From: Christensenella sp. UBA767
GTDB taxonomy: Bacteria; Bacillota; Clostridia; Christensenellales; CAG-917
Length of the DNA stretch: 17,026 bases
Reading direction: 5' to 3'
Assembly (NCBI GenBank): GCA_002297185.1
Contig: DBJV01000082.1
Coordinates: forward strand, 1 to 17,026
Shown here: piece by piece, positions 7,531 through 14,238 of the stretch
How the letters are laid out: each line of letters opens with the position of its first letter
Position numbering within the stretch: the first letter of the stretch is position 1
Program-made: the position numbers and the translations under genes
Notes under the pieces: model-generated
Seen by the model: only the letters and a program-made list of their open reading frames with translations
Databases searched by the model: none
What the model was told of the DNA's origin: nothing

Positions 7531-8414
7531 AGCATCAACTCCGCAGGAATTTTGTCCATAAGTATCGCGTCGATACGTCCGTTCTTGAGGTCTTGAAGTG
7601 CAAGCGCATACGCCTTGTATTGTTTCACTTCCGCACCCTCTGCTTTGACGACGATTGTCGTTTTGGTTTCGTCATCGTTTTCGATTTCGTAACTATAACC
7701 GTTTCCGATAGCCTCGCTTATGATGATATCGCCGCTCGTACCCTCTTGCACGCCCACTTTCTTTCCTGCAAGGTCTTTTACGCTCTTGTATTGTCCGTCT
7801 TTGGACACGACAACGAGAGTTGAGGACGCATACACGTTGCTGAAATCAACGATCGCTTTGCGCTCTTCCGTTATAGACATACCTGCCGCGCCAACGGCGT
7901 CGCCCGTAGCAGTCTGAACGTTGGTTGCAATCACGTCGAACATAACGTCCTTGACCTCGATTTTCTTGCCCGTATTGACCGCAACTTGCGACATAATGGC
8001 AATATCTACGCCCACAACGTTTTCTCCGTATATAAACTCATACGGCGCAAAGCCCGATTCCGTATATACCGCAATGGTTTGCGTGGCGTTTCCAAAGTCC
8101 CAACTCGTTTGAAGTCCCTCGGGAGCAACCGCTTTTTCACCGCCCTTTTCCTCGTTTGCAAGTGCGGAGTAATAGTCGGAGTATTGCGCAAGTTTGCCGT
8201 TTGCTTTCCACTCGTCAATCACTTGATTGACTGCGCTCATAAGAGCAGTATTGCCTTTTGTAACCGCAATGCCGAAGTCCTCTTGAAGAAGGTCCGCAGC
8301 ATCCACAGCCACAAGATTGATATCGTTATCGTTGCACGCAGCGAGTGCGAAACAAGCCGTAATTATAGTCGCGACGACCGCGAGAATGACAATAGATTTT
8401 GCAAGTTTTTTCAT
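7527..8414 (-). CDS. Amino acid ABC transporter substrate-binding lipoprotein, apparently circularly permuted
   Basis: Extracellular lipid-anchored receptor that delivers an amino acid to the permease. The ATG at 8414 has AGGA 8 nt upstream and begins a lipoprotein signal with lipobox LAAC (Cys27), giving 295 residues. SBP_bac_3 motifs are all present but out of order. Directly after the signal comes DFGIAVTKGN...AVNQVIDEWKANGKL (46-75), which is the usual C-terminus of the family. A linker follows (about 80-110), then the usual N-terminus YTESGFAPYEF (117-127), MSITEERKAIVDFS (179-192) and KKVGVQEGTSGD (218-229). The chain stops right after LQDLKNGRIDAILMDKIPAE, where a normal protein runs on into the EYGIAV segment. 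Arg185 and Asp287 align with GlnBP Arg75 and Asp157, which bind the carboxylate and amino groups, so an amino acid ligand is expected. Confidence 0.9.
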   Translation of the reverse strand: MKKLAKSIVILAVVATIITACFALAACNDNDINLVAVDAADLLQEDFGIAVTKGNTALMSAVNQVIDEWKANGKLAQYSDYYSALANEEKGGEKAVAPEGLQTSWDFGNATQTIAVYTESGFAPYEFIYGENVVGVDIAIMSQVAVNTGKKIEVKDVMFDVIATNVQTATGDAVGAAGMSITEERKAIVDFSNVYASSTLVVVSKDGQYKSVKDLAGKKVGVQEGTSGDIIISEAIGNGYSYEIENDDETKTTIVVKAEGAEVKQYKAYALALQDLKNGRIDAILMDKIPAELML

Positions 8415-8457
8415 ATCGTATATCCTAAAAATTTTCCTTTTGTCGTATTGCTCACAT

Positions 8458-8486
8458 ATAATAGCAATATCGCAAAAATAAAGCAA
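8458..8486 (-). promoter_or_regulatory. Sigma-A promoter of the ABC importer operon
   Basis: The minus strand reads TTGCTT (8486-8481), 17 nt, then TATTAT (8463-8458), about 45 nt upstream of the lipoprotein ATG. Spacing is ideal and it reads straight into the importer operon. AT-rich sequence and a TGCATAAAA motif sit immediately upstream of the -35. Confidence 0.75.
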
Positions 8487-8490
8487 GCGA

Positions 8491-8586
8491 TTATGCATAA
8501 AAATCTGCAAAATTTTTTATATTTTTTGTATATTTTGCATATTTTATAAATTTATGCATAAAATATTCGCATTTATTGCATAAAAC
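8491..8586. promoter_or_regulatory. Repeated TGCATAAAA motifs, candidate ArgR/AhrC-type operator cluster
   Basis: TGCATAAAA occurs three times (8494-8502, 8555-8563, 8577-8585), with a related inverted copy at 8531-8540 (TATTTTGCAT). The last two copies are 22 bp apart, about two helical turns. They lie between the two divergent promoters of the ABC importer and the dehydrogenase-like gene. Half-sites of this AT-rich kind, spaced about 21 bp, resemble tandem ARG boxes bound by ArgR/AhrC. The match to a consensus is loose and no regulator gene is in the window, so this is a suggestion. Confidence 0.35.
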
Positions 8587-8624
8587 ATGTTTTGAAATAG
8601 CAATTTGAAAATTCCGTATAGCAT

Positions 8625-8653
8625 TTGACGGCGATTTTCATTTGTTATATTAT
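8625..8653 (+). promoter_or_regulatory. Sigma-A promoter of the dehydrogenase-like gene
   Basis: The plus strand reads TTGACG (8625-8630), a 17-nt spacer, then TATTAT (8648-8653). A start near 8660 gives a leader of about 55 nt containing a possible small GATAA/TTATC hairpin and the ribosome site AAAGGAAGG just before the ATG at 8715. Confidence 0.8.
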
Positions 8654-8714
8654 ATTTTTGCTATGTTAGACAAGGATAAAAGACCTTATCTATCATAACG
8701 CAAAGGAAGGCAAA

Positions 8715-9764
8715 ATGACTTACGATATCGCAACGCTATATGCGGACGAAACAGGATTTACACTCATAGACGGCGCAAAACGAGTGCTTAACGCAATCGG
8801 CAAAAAATACCGCCTCGATTTCAATTTTATCGACGGCGTTATAGGCAAAAGCGCAATGGACAAATGCGGCGAGCCATTGCCCCAATCCACGATTGAGACC
8901 GCCGCCAAAGCGCACGCCGTTTTGCTCGGTGCGTCGGGCGAGCAATCCCCTTACACGTCGCTTTTTCAAGGCGCGCTCACTTTCCTTTACAAATCTTTGG
9001 GGCTTTACGCAGGTTTGCACCCCGTAAAACTTCATCCGAATCTTGCAAATCAAAGCACACTTAAAGACGATATTCTCTCAAACGGCGTGGATTTGGTAAT
9101 CGTGCGTGACATCGACGGCGGCATCTATTTCGGCGAAAACGGATTCCGCGTCAACGGCAAATTCGGCAGAGAGGCTTTTGACACCGAGTGTTATAGCGAA
9201 CTTGAAATAGAGCGTGTCGCGCGCATCGCATACGAACTCGCTCGCACGCGTAATAAATCGGTTGCGCTTGCGGACAAGGCAAGCAATCTCACCTCCTCCC
9301 GACTTTGGCGCAAAATCGTGACGGACATCAACGAGGATTACCCAGACGTGCGCCTCGATATGCTTGATATATCCGAAATGGCAAAACGCCTTGCACAAAA
9401 CCCATCTCAATTTGACGTCATACTCACGTCCAACCTCTTCGGCGACGCAATCACCGCCTTTGCGGCGGCGCTTGTAGGCAGTCAAAACGCAATGCCTACC
9501 ATTGCCCTCGGCGACACCACCTTGGGACTTTACGGCGCGCAATGCGACATGCCCGAGTGCTTTGCCAAAAACGGCATAGTCAATCCTATCGGTGAAATCT
9601 TGGCTTGCTCGAGCATGCTCCGCCTCTCCCTCGACCTCGGCAGCGAGGCAACCGCCCTCGAAAACGCCACAGCCGCAACCATCGCAGACAACAAACTCCC
9701 CTACGACCTCGGAGGCAAACTCACCTCCTCTCAACTTATCGACGAAATCATATTGAGGCTATAA
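8715..9764 (+). CDS. Isopropylmalate/isocitrate dehydrogenase-fold protein with altered active site
   Basis: A 349-residue protein whose fold is clear from GLYAGLHPVK (96-105), VRDIDGGIYFGENG (130-143), ADKASNLTSSRLWR (186-199), LFGDAITAF (241-249) and NGIVNPIGEILACSSMLRLSL (286-306). In the family these enzymes oxidise and decarboxylate 3-isopropylmalate, isocitrate or related 2-hydroxyacids with NAD(P) and Mg. Here the catalytic Tyr (Y138) and Lys (K188) and one substrate Arg (R131) are kept. By my alignment two substrate Arg positions are Tyr92 and His102, and two of three metal Asp positions are Ser220 and Ala248. The N-terminal GDGIGPE loop and the NAD-binding HGSAP loop are also lost. 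No leuC, leuD or other leucine gene is nearby. It may act on another substrate, act in regulation or be catalytically dead. Ribosome site and promoter are strong, so it is probably expressed. Confidence 0.8.
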   Translation: MTYDIATLYADETGFTLIDGAKRVLNAIGKKYRLDFNFIDGVIGKSAMDKCGEPLPQSTIETAAKAHAVLLGASGEQSPYTSLFQGALTFLYKSLGLYAGLHPVKLHPNLANQSTLKDDILSNGVDLVIVRDIDGGIYFGENGFRVNGKFGREAFDTECYSELEIERVARIAYELARTRNKSVALADKASNLTSSRLWRKIVTDINEDYPDVRLDMLDISEMAKRLAQNPSQFDVILTSNLFGDAITAFAAALVGSQNAMPTIALGDTTLGLYGAQCDMPECFAKNGIVNPIGEILACSSMLRLSLDLGSEATALENATAATIADNKLPYDLGGKLTSSQLIDEIILRL

Positions 9765-9887
9765 CATCCTCTCTACCCCCATCGGCAGCAATAAGCGCAA
9801 CTACGTTTCGTTCCGTTAGGTCGCAACGTATTCAAATCGCCATAATTACAGCCGTAAAAATGACATAATTTTATGCAGAAAAACACA

Positions 9888-9916
9888 AAAAATCTCGCAG
9901 TTCTTGCGAGATTTTT
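9888..9916. terminator. Bidirectional rho-independent terminator
   Basis: AAAAATCTCGCA (9888-9899) pairs perfectly over 12 bp with TGCGAGATTTTT (9905-9916) around a 5-nt loop. It ends both the plus-strand dehydrogenase-like gene and the minus-strand rex gene. The roughly 120 bp between the dehydrogenase-like stop and this hairpin hold nothing I recognise. Confidence 0.92.
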
Positions 9917-9964
9917 CTTTATAAATTTGGTGATATTACTCTTTATTTTTCAACAAATTACCGA

Positions 9965-10609
9965 TTATTCCGGCCTGTTGGATTGGATTTGCAAACTGAG
10001 CAATGCAAGCGACGATGCCAAATCTTCGTTTTTGAGCGCTACGTTCGCAGGAATATTGAGATGCACGGATGCAAAATTCCAGATTGCCTTGATGCCTGCC
10101 GCCACCATTCTGTCCGCCACTTCTTGCGCCGCATACGCAGGCACGGTGATGATGCCGAGTTTGATATTGAATCTTTCCACGATACTTTGCAATCTGCTCA
10201 CGTCATAGACGGGTTTGCCGTTGATTTTGGTGTTCACGATTTTCTCGTTGTTGTCGAACGCCGCCACGATATTCAAGCCGTAGTTTTCAAAACCGCCGTA
10301 ACCCAAGAACGCTTTTCCGAGACCGCCTACGCCCACCAAAATCGCGTCGTGCGTGTTGTTATATCCCAAAAATCCTTCCAAATCCGCAATAATCTCTTTA
10401 GTTACGTAGCCCATTTTCGGCTTGCCAGCAACGGATGACACAAGCGCGATATCCTTGCGCACTTGCACGGGATTGAGGTTAAGTCCGTTTGCAATCGTGG
10501 TGCTTGACACCGTCGCAACGTTGAGTTTGTCCAATTGATAGAGATATTTGAGATAAGACGGAAGTCTGTTCAGCGTGGCTTTCGAGATTTCTTTATTGTC
10601 TTTGGTCAT
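9965..10609 (-). CDS. rex: Redox-sensing transcriptional repressor Rex
   Basis: NADH/NAD-ratio sensor that represses fermentation and other reoxidation genes when NADH is low. The 214 residues contain the Rex N-terminal winged helix (ISKATLNRLPSYLKYL at 8-23; IANGLNLNPVQVRKDI at 39-54) and a Rossmann domain with VGVGGLGKAFL (92-102) and acidic Asp119 at the end of the second strand, followed by a C-terminal swap helix. The stretch after QVRKD is ALVSSVAGKPKMGY rather than the common SYFGEFGKRGVGY, so operator preference may differ from the textbook site. The ATG at 10609 has GAGG 7 nt upstream. The gene is monocistronic, with its own strong promoter and a shared terminator. A perfect palindrome over its predicted start site suggests autoregulation. 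Confidence 0.95.
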   Translation of the reverse strand: MTKDNKEISKATLNRLPSYLKYLYQLDKLNVATVSSTTIANGLNLNPVQVRKDIALVSSVAGKPKMGYVTKEIIADLEGFLGYNNTHDAILVGVGGLGKAFLGYGGFENYGLNIVAAFDNNEKIVNTKINGKPVYDVSRLQSIVERFNIKLGIITVPAYAAQEVADRMVAAGIKAIWNFASVHLNIPANVALKNEDLASSLALLSLQIQSNRPE

Positions 10610-10633
10610 ATTATCGCCTCTTTATTTATATCG

Positions 10634-10649
10634 TTTTTATCGATAAAAA
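10634..10649. promoter_or_regulatory. 16-bp perfect palindrome at the rex transcription start
   Basis: TTTTTATCGATAAAAA is a perfect 16-bp palindrome that begins at the last base of the rex -10 element and covers the predicted start site near 10642. A shorter palindrome with the same ATCGAT core, TATATCGATATA, lies upstream at 10699-10710. The position is right for a repressor, most simply Rex itself, although it differs from the usual TTGTTAA-N4-TTAACAA Rex site. Confidence 0.5.
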
Positions 10650-10677
10650 ATATACTCTTATATCGCCAATTTGTCAA
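10649..10677 (-). promoter_or_regulatory. Sigma-A promoter of rex
   Basis: On the minus strand a perfect TTGACA (10677-10672) is followed by 17 nt and TATATT (10654-10649). The predicted start lies about 30 nt before the rex ATG. Confidence 0.85.
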
Positions 10678-10740
10678 GTTTTTGCCAAAATAATCGTCTA
10701 TATCGATATATATTGATAAAATCGGCTATCAATCCACTCG

Positions 10741-12246
10741 TTATTTTCGTCTTTTGTTTCCCCTCGTTTTGTCGTCCGTATCGAATCCACGGTCGTACGC
10801 ATTACCGTAATACCCGTTTCTCGGCACTGGGCGATAAACAGGTCTTTGTACGTTTTGCGATTGCATAACTTTCTTCTCTATACGCTTTTTGCGCACTTTC
10901 ACGATTATGACGGCGACTATCGGTATCCAAATCACCGACGTTACGGCAAGCACGATGCCCGTTATCACAAGCCCCCACCACGCATCCGTCGTAATGGGCG
11001 CAGGGCTTTTGCACATGCTGAACGTAAGTTCCCCGTCCGGCAGACCTTGGCAGGAATACTCGTAATATCCCTTGTGCTTTTTCATTTTACCAACGGACAC
11101 GTTTTTGACGTACATATCCGTATTTATACGCAAGTGGAATTCCCCAAAACTCGCCCACGACTTTGCAGGCGAAAGCAAGTAAGTATAATCGTGCATTCTC
11201 GGCGTATATTCTCTCGTAACGTGCGGATAAAGCGGCGCAACGACCTCGTTGACAATTGTTTGATACGGCGCAAATTCAAGCGTATAGTCGTACCAACGGA
11301 ATCTATCCTCAACATTGAAATTGGTGTTTATAAAAGTGTTGCAATTATAGTATCTTGCGACAAACGAATTGTACCAATCCACTTCCTCAACGCCGTTTTC
11401 CTCGCCGTAAGTTGACATAACGGCATTAAAAAGCGTATCTTCTCCTGCCGCATCGTAATAAAGCAGGTTACTCCCACTTTTTATCATAAGCGATGACAAA
11501 ATATCCTGCGTACTGTAAAACACGGCGTCGCCGTTTTCATCGCATTTTACGTACACCCTTTTATACTCGTAATAACCGTAGTCGTCGTAATTGCTAAAAT
11601 TACAAAACACTTTCCCTTCAATATCGTCATTCCACGATACATACACTTTTTGAGGTATATCGTATCCGTCTTTTGCGTGGCAAACGTATTTATACACCTT
11701 GGTATCTTTTTTAAGCTCGTCCGTTTCTATATAATCCTCGGACAAATACTCGGTGTCGGTATTGAGGTCGAACTGCACTATATCGTAATCTTCTCTTCTT
11801 CTCGGTCTATACGTATTTCTTATGCGTTTGTGGATATCCGCGCCGTCTTGAGTAACGGAATAATACTTTTTATTATCTCTTTCCGCACTCGTTTCACTCT
11901 TGTACTCGGGAGCATAACCAAACGGAAAAATCAATCCCACTTTTGCCGTAATATCAGTCGGATTCCTGAAAGTGTATTTTGCGCTGACTTTGCCGGCGGG
12001 ATTCTCGTATTCATAAAAACTCCCAATATCGTCCTTGTAGATATCGAAAGTCAAGTCCTCTCTATCCACGACGATTGGACAATTTTTATCTCTTACGATT
12101 GCGCCGACCGAATCGACACCGTCATACTTAAACCAAGCGGAATTTGCACTCGCAACGCCTTCGGGAGCAAAAATAAACACGCTCGACAAGACTGCAACCG
12201 CAATCAGCACGAACGTGTATATATACTTTTCTATACTCTTTTTCAT
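10741..12246 (-). CDS. Exported protein with C-terminal membrane anchor, function unknown
   Basis: Not recognised as a named family. The 501-residue protein has an N-terminal signal peptide (hydrophobic about 9-27, likely cut near ANSAWF at 34-39) and a large extracellular region. A single C-terminal membrane segment (about 423-450) is followed by a basic cytosolic tail (KVRKKRIEKK) ending in an Arg/Lys-rich, Gly/Tyr-containing stretch. The extracellular part has many aromatic and acidic residues and segments such as KVSAKYTFRNPTDITAKVGL (86-105) and LLSPAKSWASFGEFHLRI (357-374), which look like beta-sandwich strands. I recall similar signal-plus-anchor proteins as hypothetical in gut Clostridia. 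The ATG at 12246 has GAGGGAG just upstream, and the gene has its own promoter. No terminator with a T-run is visible after it. Confidence 0.85.
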   Translation of the reverse strand: MKKSIEKYIYTFVLIAVAVLSSVFIFAPEGVASANSAWFKYDGVDSVGAIVRDKNCPIVVDREDLTFDIYKDDIGSFYEYENPAGKVSAKYTFRNPTDITAKVGLIFPFGYAPEYKSETSAERDNKKYYSVTQDGADIHKRIRNTYRPRRREDYDIVQFDLNTDTEYLSEDYIETDELKKDTKVYKYVCHAKDGYDIPQKVYVSWNDDIEGKVFCNFSNYDDYGYYEYKRVYVKCDENGDAVFYSTQDILSSLMIKSGSNLLYYDAAGEDTLFNAVMSTYGEENGVEEVDWYNSFVARYYNCNTFINTNFNVEDRFRWYDYTLEFAPYQTIVNEVVAPLYPHVTREYTPRMHDYTYLLSPAKSWASFGEFHLRINTDMYVKNVSVGKMKKHKGYYEYSCQGLPDGELTFSMCKSPAPITTDAWWGLVITGIVLAVTSVIWIPIVAVIIVKVRKKRIEKKVMQSQNVQRPVYRPVPRNGYYGNAYDRGFDTDDKTRGNKRRK

Positions 12247-12263
12247 ACGCTCCCTCTATGTTA

Positions 12264-12292
12264 ATTATGAGGGATAATACAAAATATGTCAA
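12264..12292 (-). promoter_or_regulatory. Sigma-A promoter of the anchored exported protein
   Basis: The minus strand reads TTGACA (12292-12287), 17 nt, then CATAAT (12269-12264). The TGA inside the -35 is also the stop codon of the upstream ybaK-type gene (12291-12289), so the promoter begins inside that gene. The start site is about 10-15 nt before the ATG, leaving a short leader. Confidence 0.75.
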
Positions 12293-12786
12293 CCTTCAAT
12301 TGTCTTTACGGTGATGTCGGCAAGTTTGAAAGGTATTGCTTTTTTAAGTTCCGTCAGCGTGGTTTCAATCTGATATCCTATCTTTCCGCCCGAAAAATAG
12401 ATTTTATCCACGTCATCTGCGCTTATATCTATGGTTGTTTTGAAAAACTTTTTCATACCCACAGGCGAGCAACCGCCATGTACGTATCCCGTAAGCGCAA
12501 GCAAGTCTTTGGAGCGCACCATTTCGACATTCTTTTCACCCACGACTTGCGCTGCTTTTTTGAGGTCGAGTTCGCAAGCCACAGGCACTACGAACACATA
12601 GTGTTCGAGGCTCTTCCCAACAGTTACGAGCGTTTTATAAACGAACTTGCAGTCAACGCCGAGAAGGCGTGCCGCCTCTTCGCCGCTTACCGCCTCGACA
12701 ATCGGCAAAATATGCTCCTTATACGCCGCCTTTTTAGCGTCGAGAAGTCGCATAGCATTGGTCTTTTCAACCTTATTTTTCGCCAT
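12289..12786 (-). CDS. ybaK: Cys-tRNA(Pro)/Cys-tRNA(Cys) deacylase, YbaK/EbsC type
   Basis: Trans-editing enzyme that hydrolyses cysteine from mischarged tRNA(Pro). The 165-residue single-domain protein matches the family: KTNAMRLLD near the N-terminus (8-16), the catalytic-region CKFVYKTLV (46-54, Lys51 in the position of the key family lysine) and the glycine-rich YVHGGCSPVGMKKFF (101-115). Length is typical. The start codon lies 1 nt after the stop of the SCIFF maturase (TGATATG), so it is co-translated with that radical SAM gene. The pairing of a Cys-tRNA editing enzyme with a Cys-rich peptide cassette may be chance or a shared cysteine theme; nothing in the sequence decides. The next gene downstream has its own promoter. 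Confidence 0.93.
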   Translation of the reverse strand: MAKNKVEKTNAMRLLDAKKAAYKEHILPIVEAVSGEEAARLLGVDCKFVYKTLVTVGKSLEHYVFVVPVACELDLKKAAQVVGEKNVEMVRSKDLLALTGYVHGGCSPVGMKKFFKTTIDISADDVDKIYFSGGKIGYQIETTLTELKKAIPFKLADITVKTIEG

Positions 12787-12787
12787 A

Positions 12788-14164
12788 TCAGTCCTCTTTG
12801 ACCTCGCTCATCTGCTCATCGACTTTGAGCATTATCGCACACTCTATGCGCTTTTTGAAGAGGTCGCAACCATACTTATATACGCCGTTGATATCACCCG
12901 TTGCATTGTATGCGTTTGCGGCGCAACCGCCCGAGCAATACAGCCTCGCCCAGCAATCGTCGCACTCTTTGCGAGAATATGCGTTGCATCTCTTAAATTT
13001 ATCGCACATCGCCGTATTGGTAACGCCCGTCCAGATATCGCCCATAAGATAATCCTTGTTGCCCACGAATTGGTGGCAAGGATAAAGTTCTCCAGTAGGC
13101 GTAACCGCAAGGTATTCCGTACCGCTGCCGCAGCCCGAAATGCGCTTATAAATGCACGGACCGCCCTCGAGATTGAGCATATAGTGATAAAACGTAAACG
13201 GTTTGCCCTCTTTTCTACGCTCAATCATCATATCTGCAAGCTTTTCGTATTCGCCGAAAATGACTTTCTTATCGTTCTCGTCAAGAGCGTACTTGTCCGT
13301 AGGCGGACACACCACAGGCTCCATGCTGAGTTCGTCGAATCCCAAATCCAACATCGTTTGGATATCTTTCGTAAAGTCGGGATTGCGATGCGTGAAAGTG
13401 CCTCTCATATAATAATTCTTTCCCCCGCGCGCTTTGACGAATTTTTGGAATTTCGGCACGATTATATCGAAACTTCCAACGCCGCCTGCCGTCTTGCGGA
13501 AATGGTCGTTGATTTCCTTTCTTCCGTCGAGGCTCAACACAACGTTGTCCATCTCTTTGTTGGCAAACTCGATAACGTCGTCATCCACGAGCATCCCGTT
13601 CGTTGTGAGCGTAAAGCGGAAGTGTTTTCCATGCTCTTCCTCAATGGATCGCGCGTACGCAACGAGGTCTTTGACCACTTGCCAGTTCATAAGCGGTTCG
13701 CCGCCGAAGAAATCTACTTCGAGATTATGTCTCGTTCCGCTGTTTTCCACGAGAAAATCGAGTGCGCGTTTGCCCACTTCAAAGGACATCAACGCCCTCT
13801 CGCCGTGATACTTGCCCTGCGATGCAAAGCAGTATTCGCAGTTGAGATTGCAGGTATGCGCAACGTGCAGGCACATTGCTTTAAGCACGGTGTTGCGCTT
13901 TGCCAAAATATCCACGTCGGGTTTGAAAGTGTCCTCGGAAAAGAGTTTGCCCTCTTTTTTGAGTTCTTCGACATCCTCGATGCAGTCAAGCACGTCTTGC
14001 TCCGTTACGTCGTATTTTGATGTTATCTCTTTTACGATTTCGTCCTTGCTTGCACTTTGGTACAAGCCGATGATATCGTACGCCACGTCGTCCACGCTAT
14101 GCACGCTGCCGCTTGCCGTGTCGAGTACGACGTTATATCCGTTGAGTTTGAAAGAATGTATCAT
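12788..14164 (-). CDS. scfB: SCIFF peptide thioether-forming radical SAM maturase
   Basis: Radical SAM/SPASM enzyme that uses S-adenosylmethionine and iron-sulfur clusters to form a Cys thioether cross-link in the SCIFF peptide encoded just upstream. The 458-residue chain has an N-terminal peptide-recognition, PqqD-like region (about 1-80), the radical SAM cluster motif CNLNCEYC (Cys105, Cys109, Cys112) and FFGGEP. The C-terminal SPASM region is Cys-rich (GPCIYKRISGCGSG, GELYPCHQF, RKECDDCWARLYCSGGCAA, YGCDLF) and binds two auxiliary Fe-S clusters. I chose ATG 14164, not a TTG seven codons upstream, because MIHSFKLNGYNVVLD matches family N-termini and AAAGG precedes it. It follows the peptide gene across a hairpin terminator and is coupled to the ybaK-type gene downstream. 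Confidence 0.95.
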   Translation of the reverse strand: MIHSFKLNGYNVVLDTASGSVHSVDDVAYDIIGLYQSASKDEIVKEITSKYDVTEQDVLDCIEDVEELKKEGKLFSEDTFKPDVDILAKRNTVLKAMCLHVAHTCNLNCEYCFASQGKYHGERALMSFEVGKRALDFLVENSGTRHNLEVDFFGGEPLMNWQVVKDLVAYARSIEEEHGKHFRFTLTTNGMLVDDDVIEFANKEMDNVVLSLDGRKEINDHFRKTAGGVGSFDIIVPKFQKFVKARGGKNYYMRGTFTHRNPDFTKDIQTMLDLGFDELSMEPVVCPPTDKYALDENDKKVIFGEYEKLADMMIERRKEGKPFTFYHYMLNLEGGPCIYKRISGCGSGTEYLAVTPTGELYPCHQFVGNKDYLMGDIWTGVTNTAMCDKFKRCNAYSRKECDDCWARLYCSGGCAANAYNATGDINGVYKYGCDLFKKRIECAIMLKVDEQMSEVKED

Positions 14165-14183
14165 ATCTATTGCGCCTTTGCAC

Positions 14184-14209
14184 AAAAAACGCCTATGAAA
14201 ACATAGGCG
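14184..14209 (-). terminator. Intergenic terminator/attenuator between SCIFF peptide and maturase
   Basis: On the minus strand CGCCTATG-TTTT-CATAGGCG forms a perfect 8-bp hairpin with a 4-nt loop, directly followed by six T residues (14189-14184). It lies 29 nt after the peptide stop and 19 nt before the maturase ATG. Partial termination here would make more peptide mRNA than maturase mRNA, a common arrangement for peptide-plus-modifying-enzyme operons. Confidence 0.85.
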
Positions 14210-14238
14210 AGTTTTGCAAATAATCGTTTAATAAAATC

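Noticed and set aside
8415..8510. Upstream extension of the binding-protein gene by 32 codons
   Set aside because: The extension would run through the promoter, and it places a non-signal sequence before a good lipoprotein signal. ATG 8414 has AGGA in place.
9078..9734. A 218-codon open frame on the minus strand
   Set aside because: It is antisense to the dehydrogenase-like gene, whose plus-strand frame has promoter, ribosome site and family motifs.
9765..9887. Possible mobile-element remnant between the dehydrogenase-like gene and its terminator
   Set aside because: It has only a 5-bp ACGTT/AACGT match and no terminal repeats, target duplication or transposase fragment.
10712..10733. Hairpin ATTGATA/TATCAAT as terminator of the anchored exported protein gene
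   Set aside because: The stem is only 7 bp of mostly A-T pairs and no T-run follows on the minus strand, so it does not qualify.
12647..14020. A 457-codon open frame on the plus strand
   Set aside because: It lies antisense across the SCIFF maturase and the ybaK-type gene, both of which have clear family motifs. Its translation shows no recognisable domain and it has no ribosome site or promoter.
14165..14185. TTG start seven codons upstream for the SCIFF maturase
   Set aside because: It overlaps the T-run of the intergenic terminator, has no ribosome site, and family proteins begin at MIHSFKLNGY.
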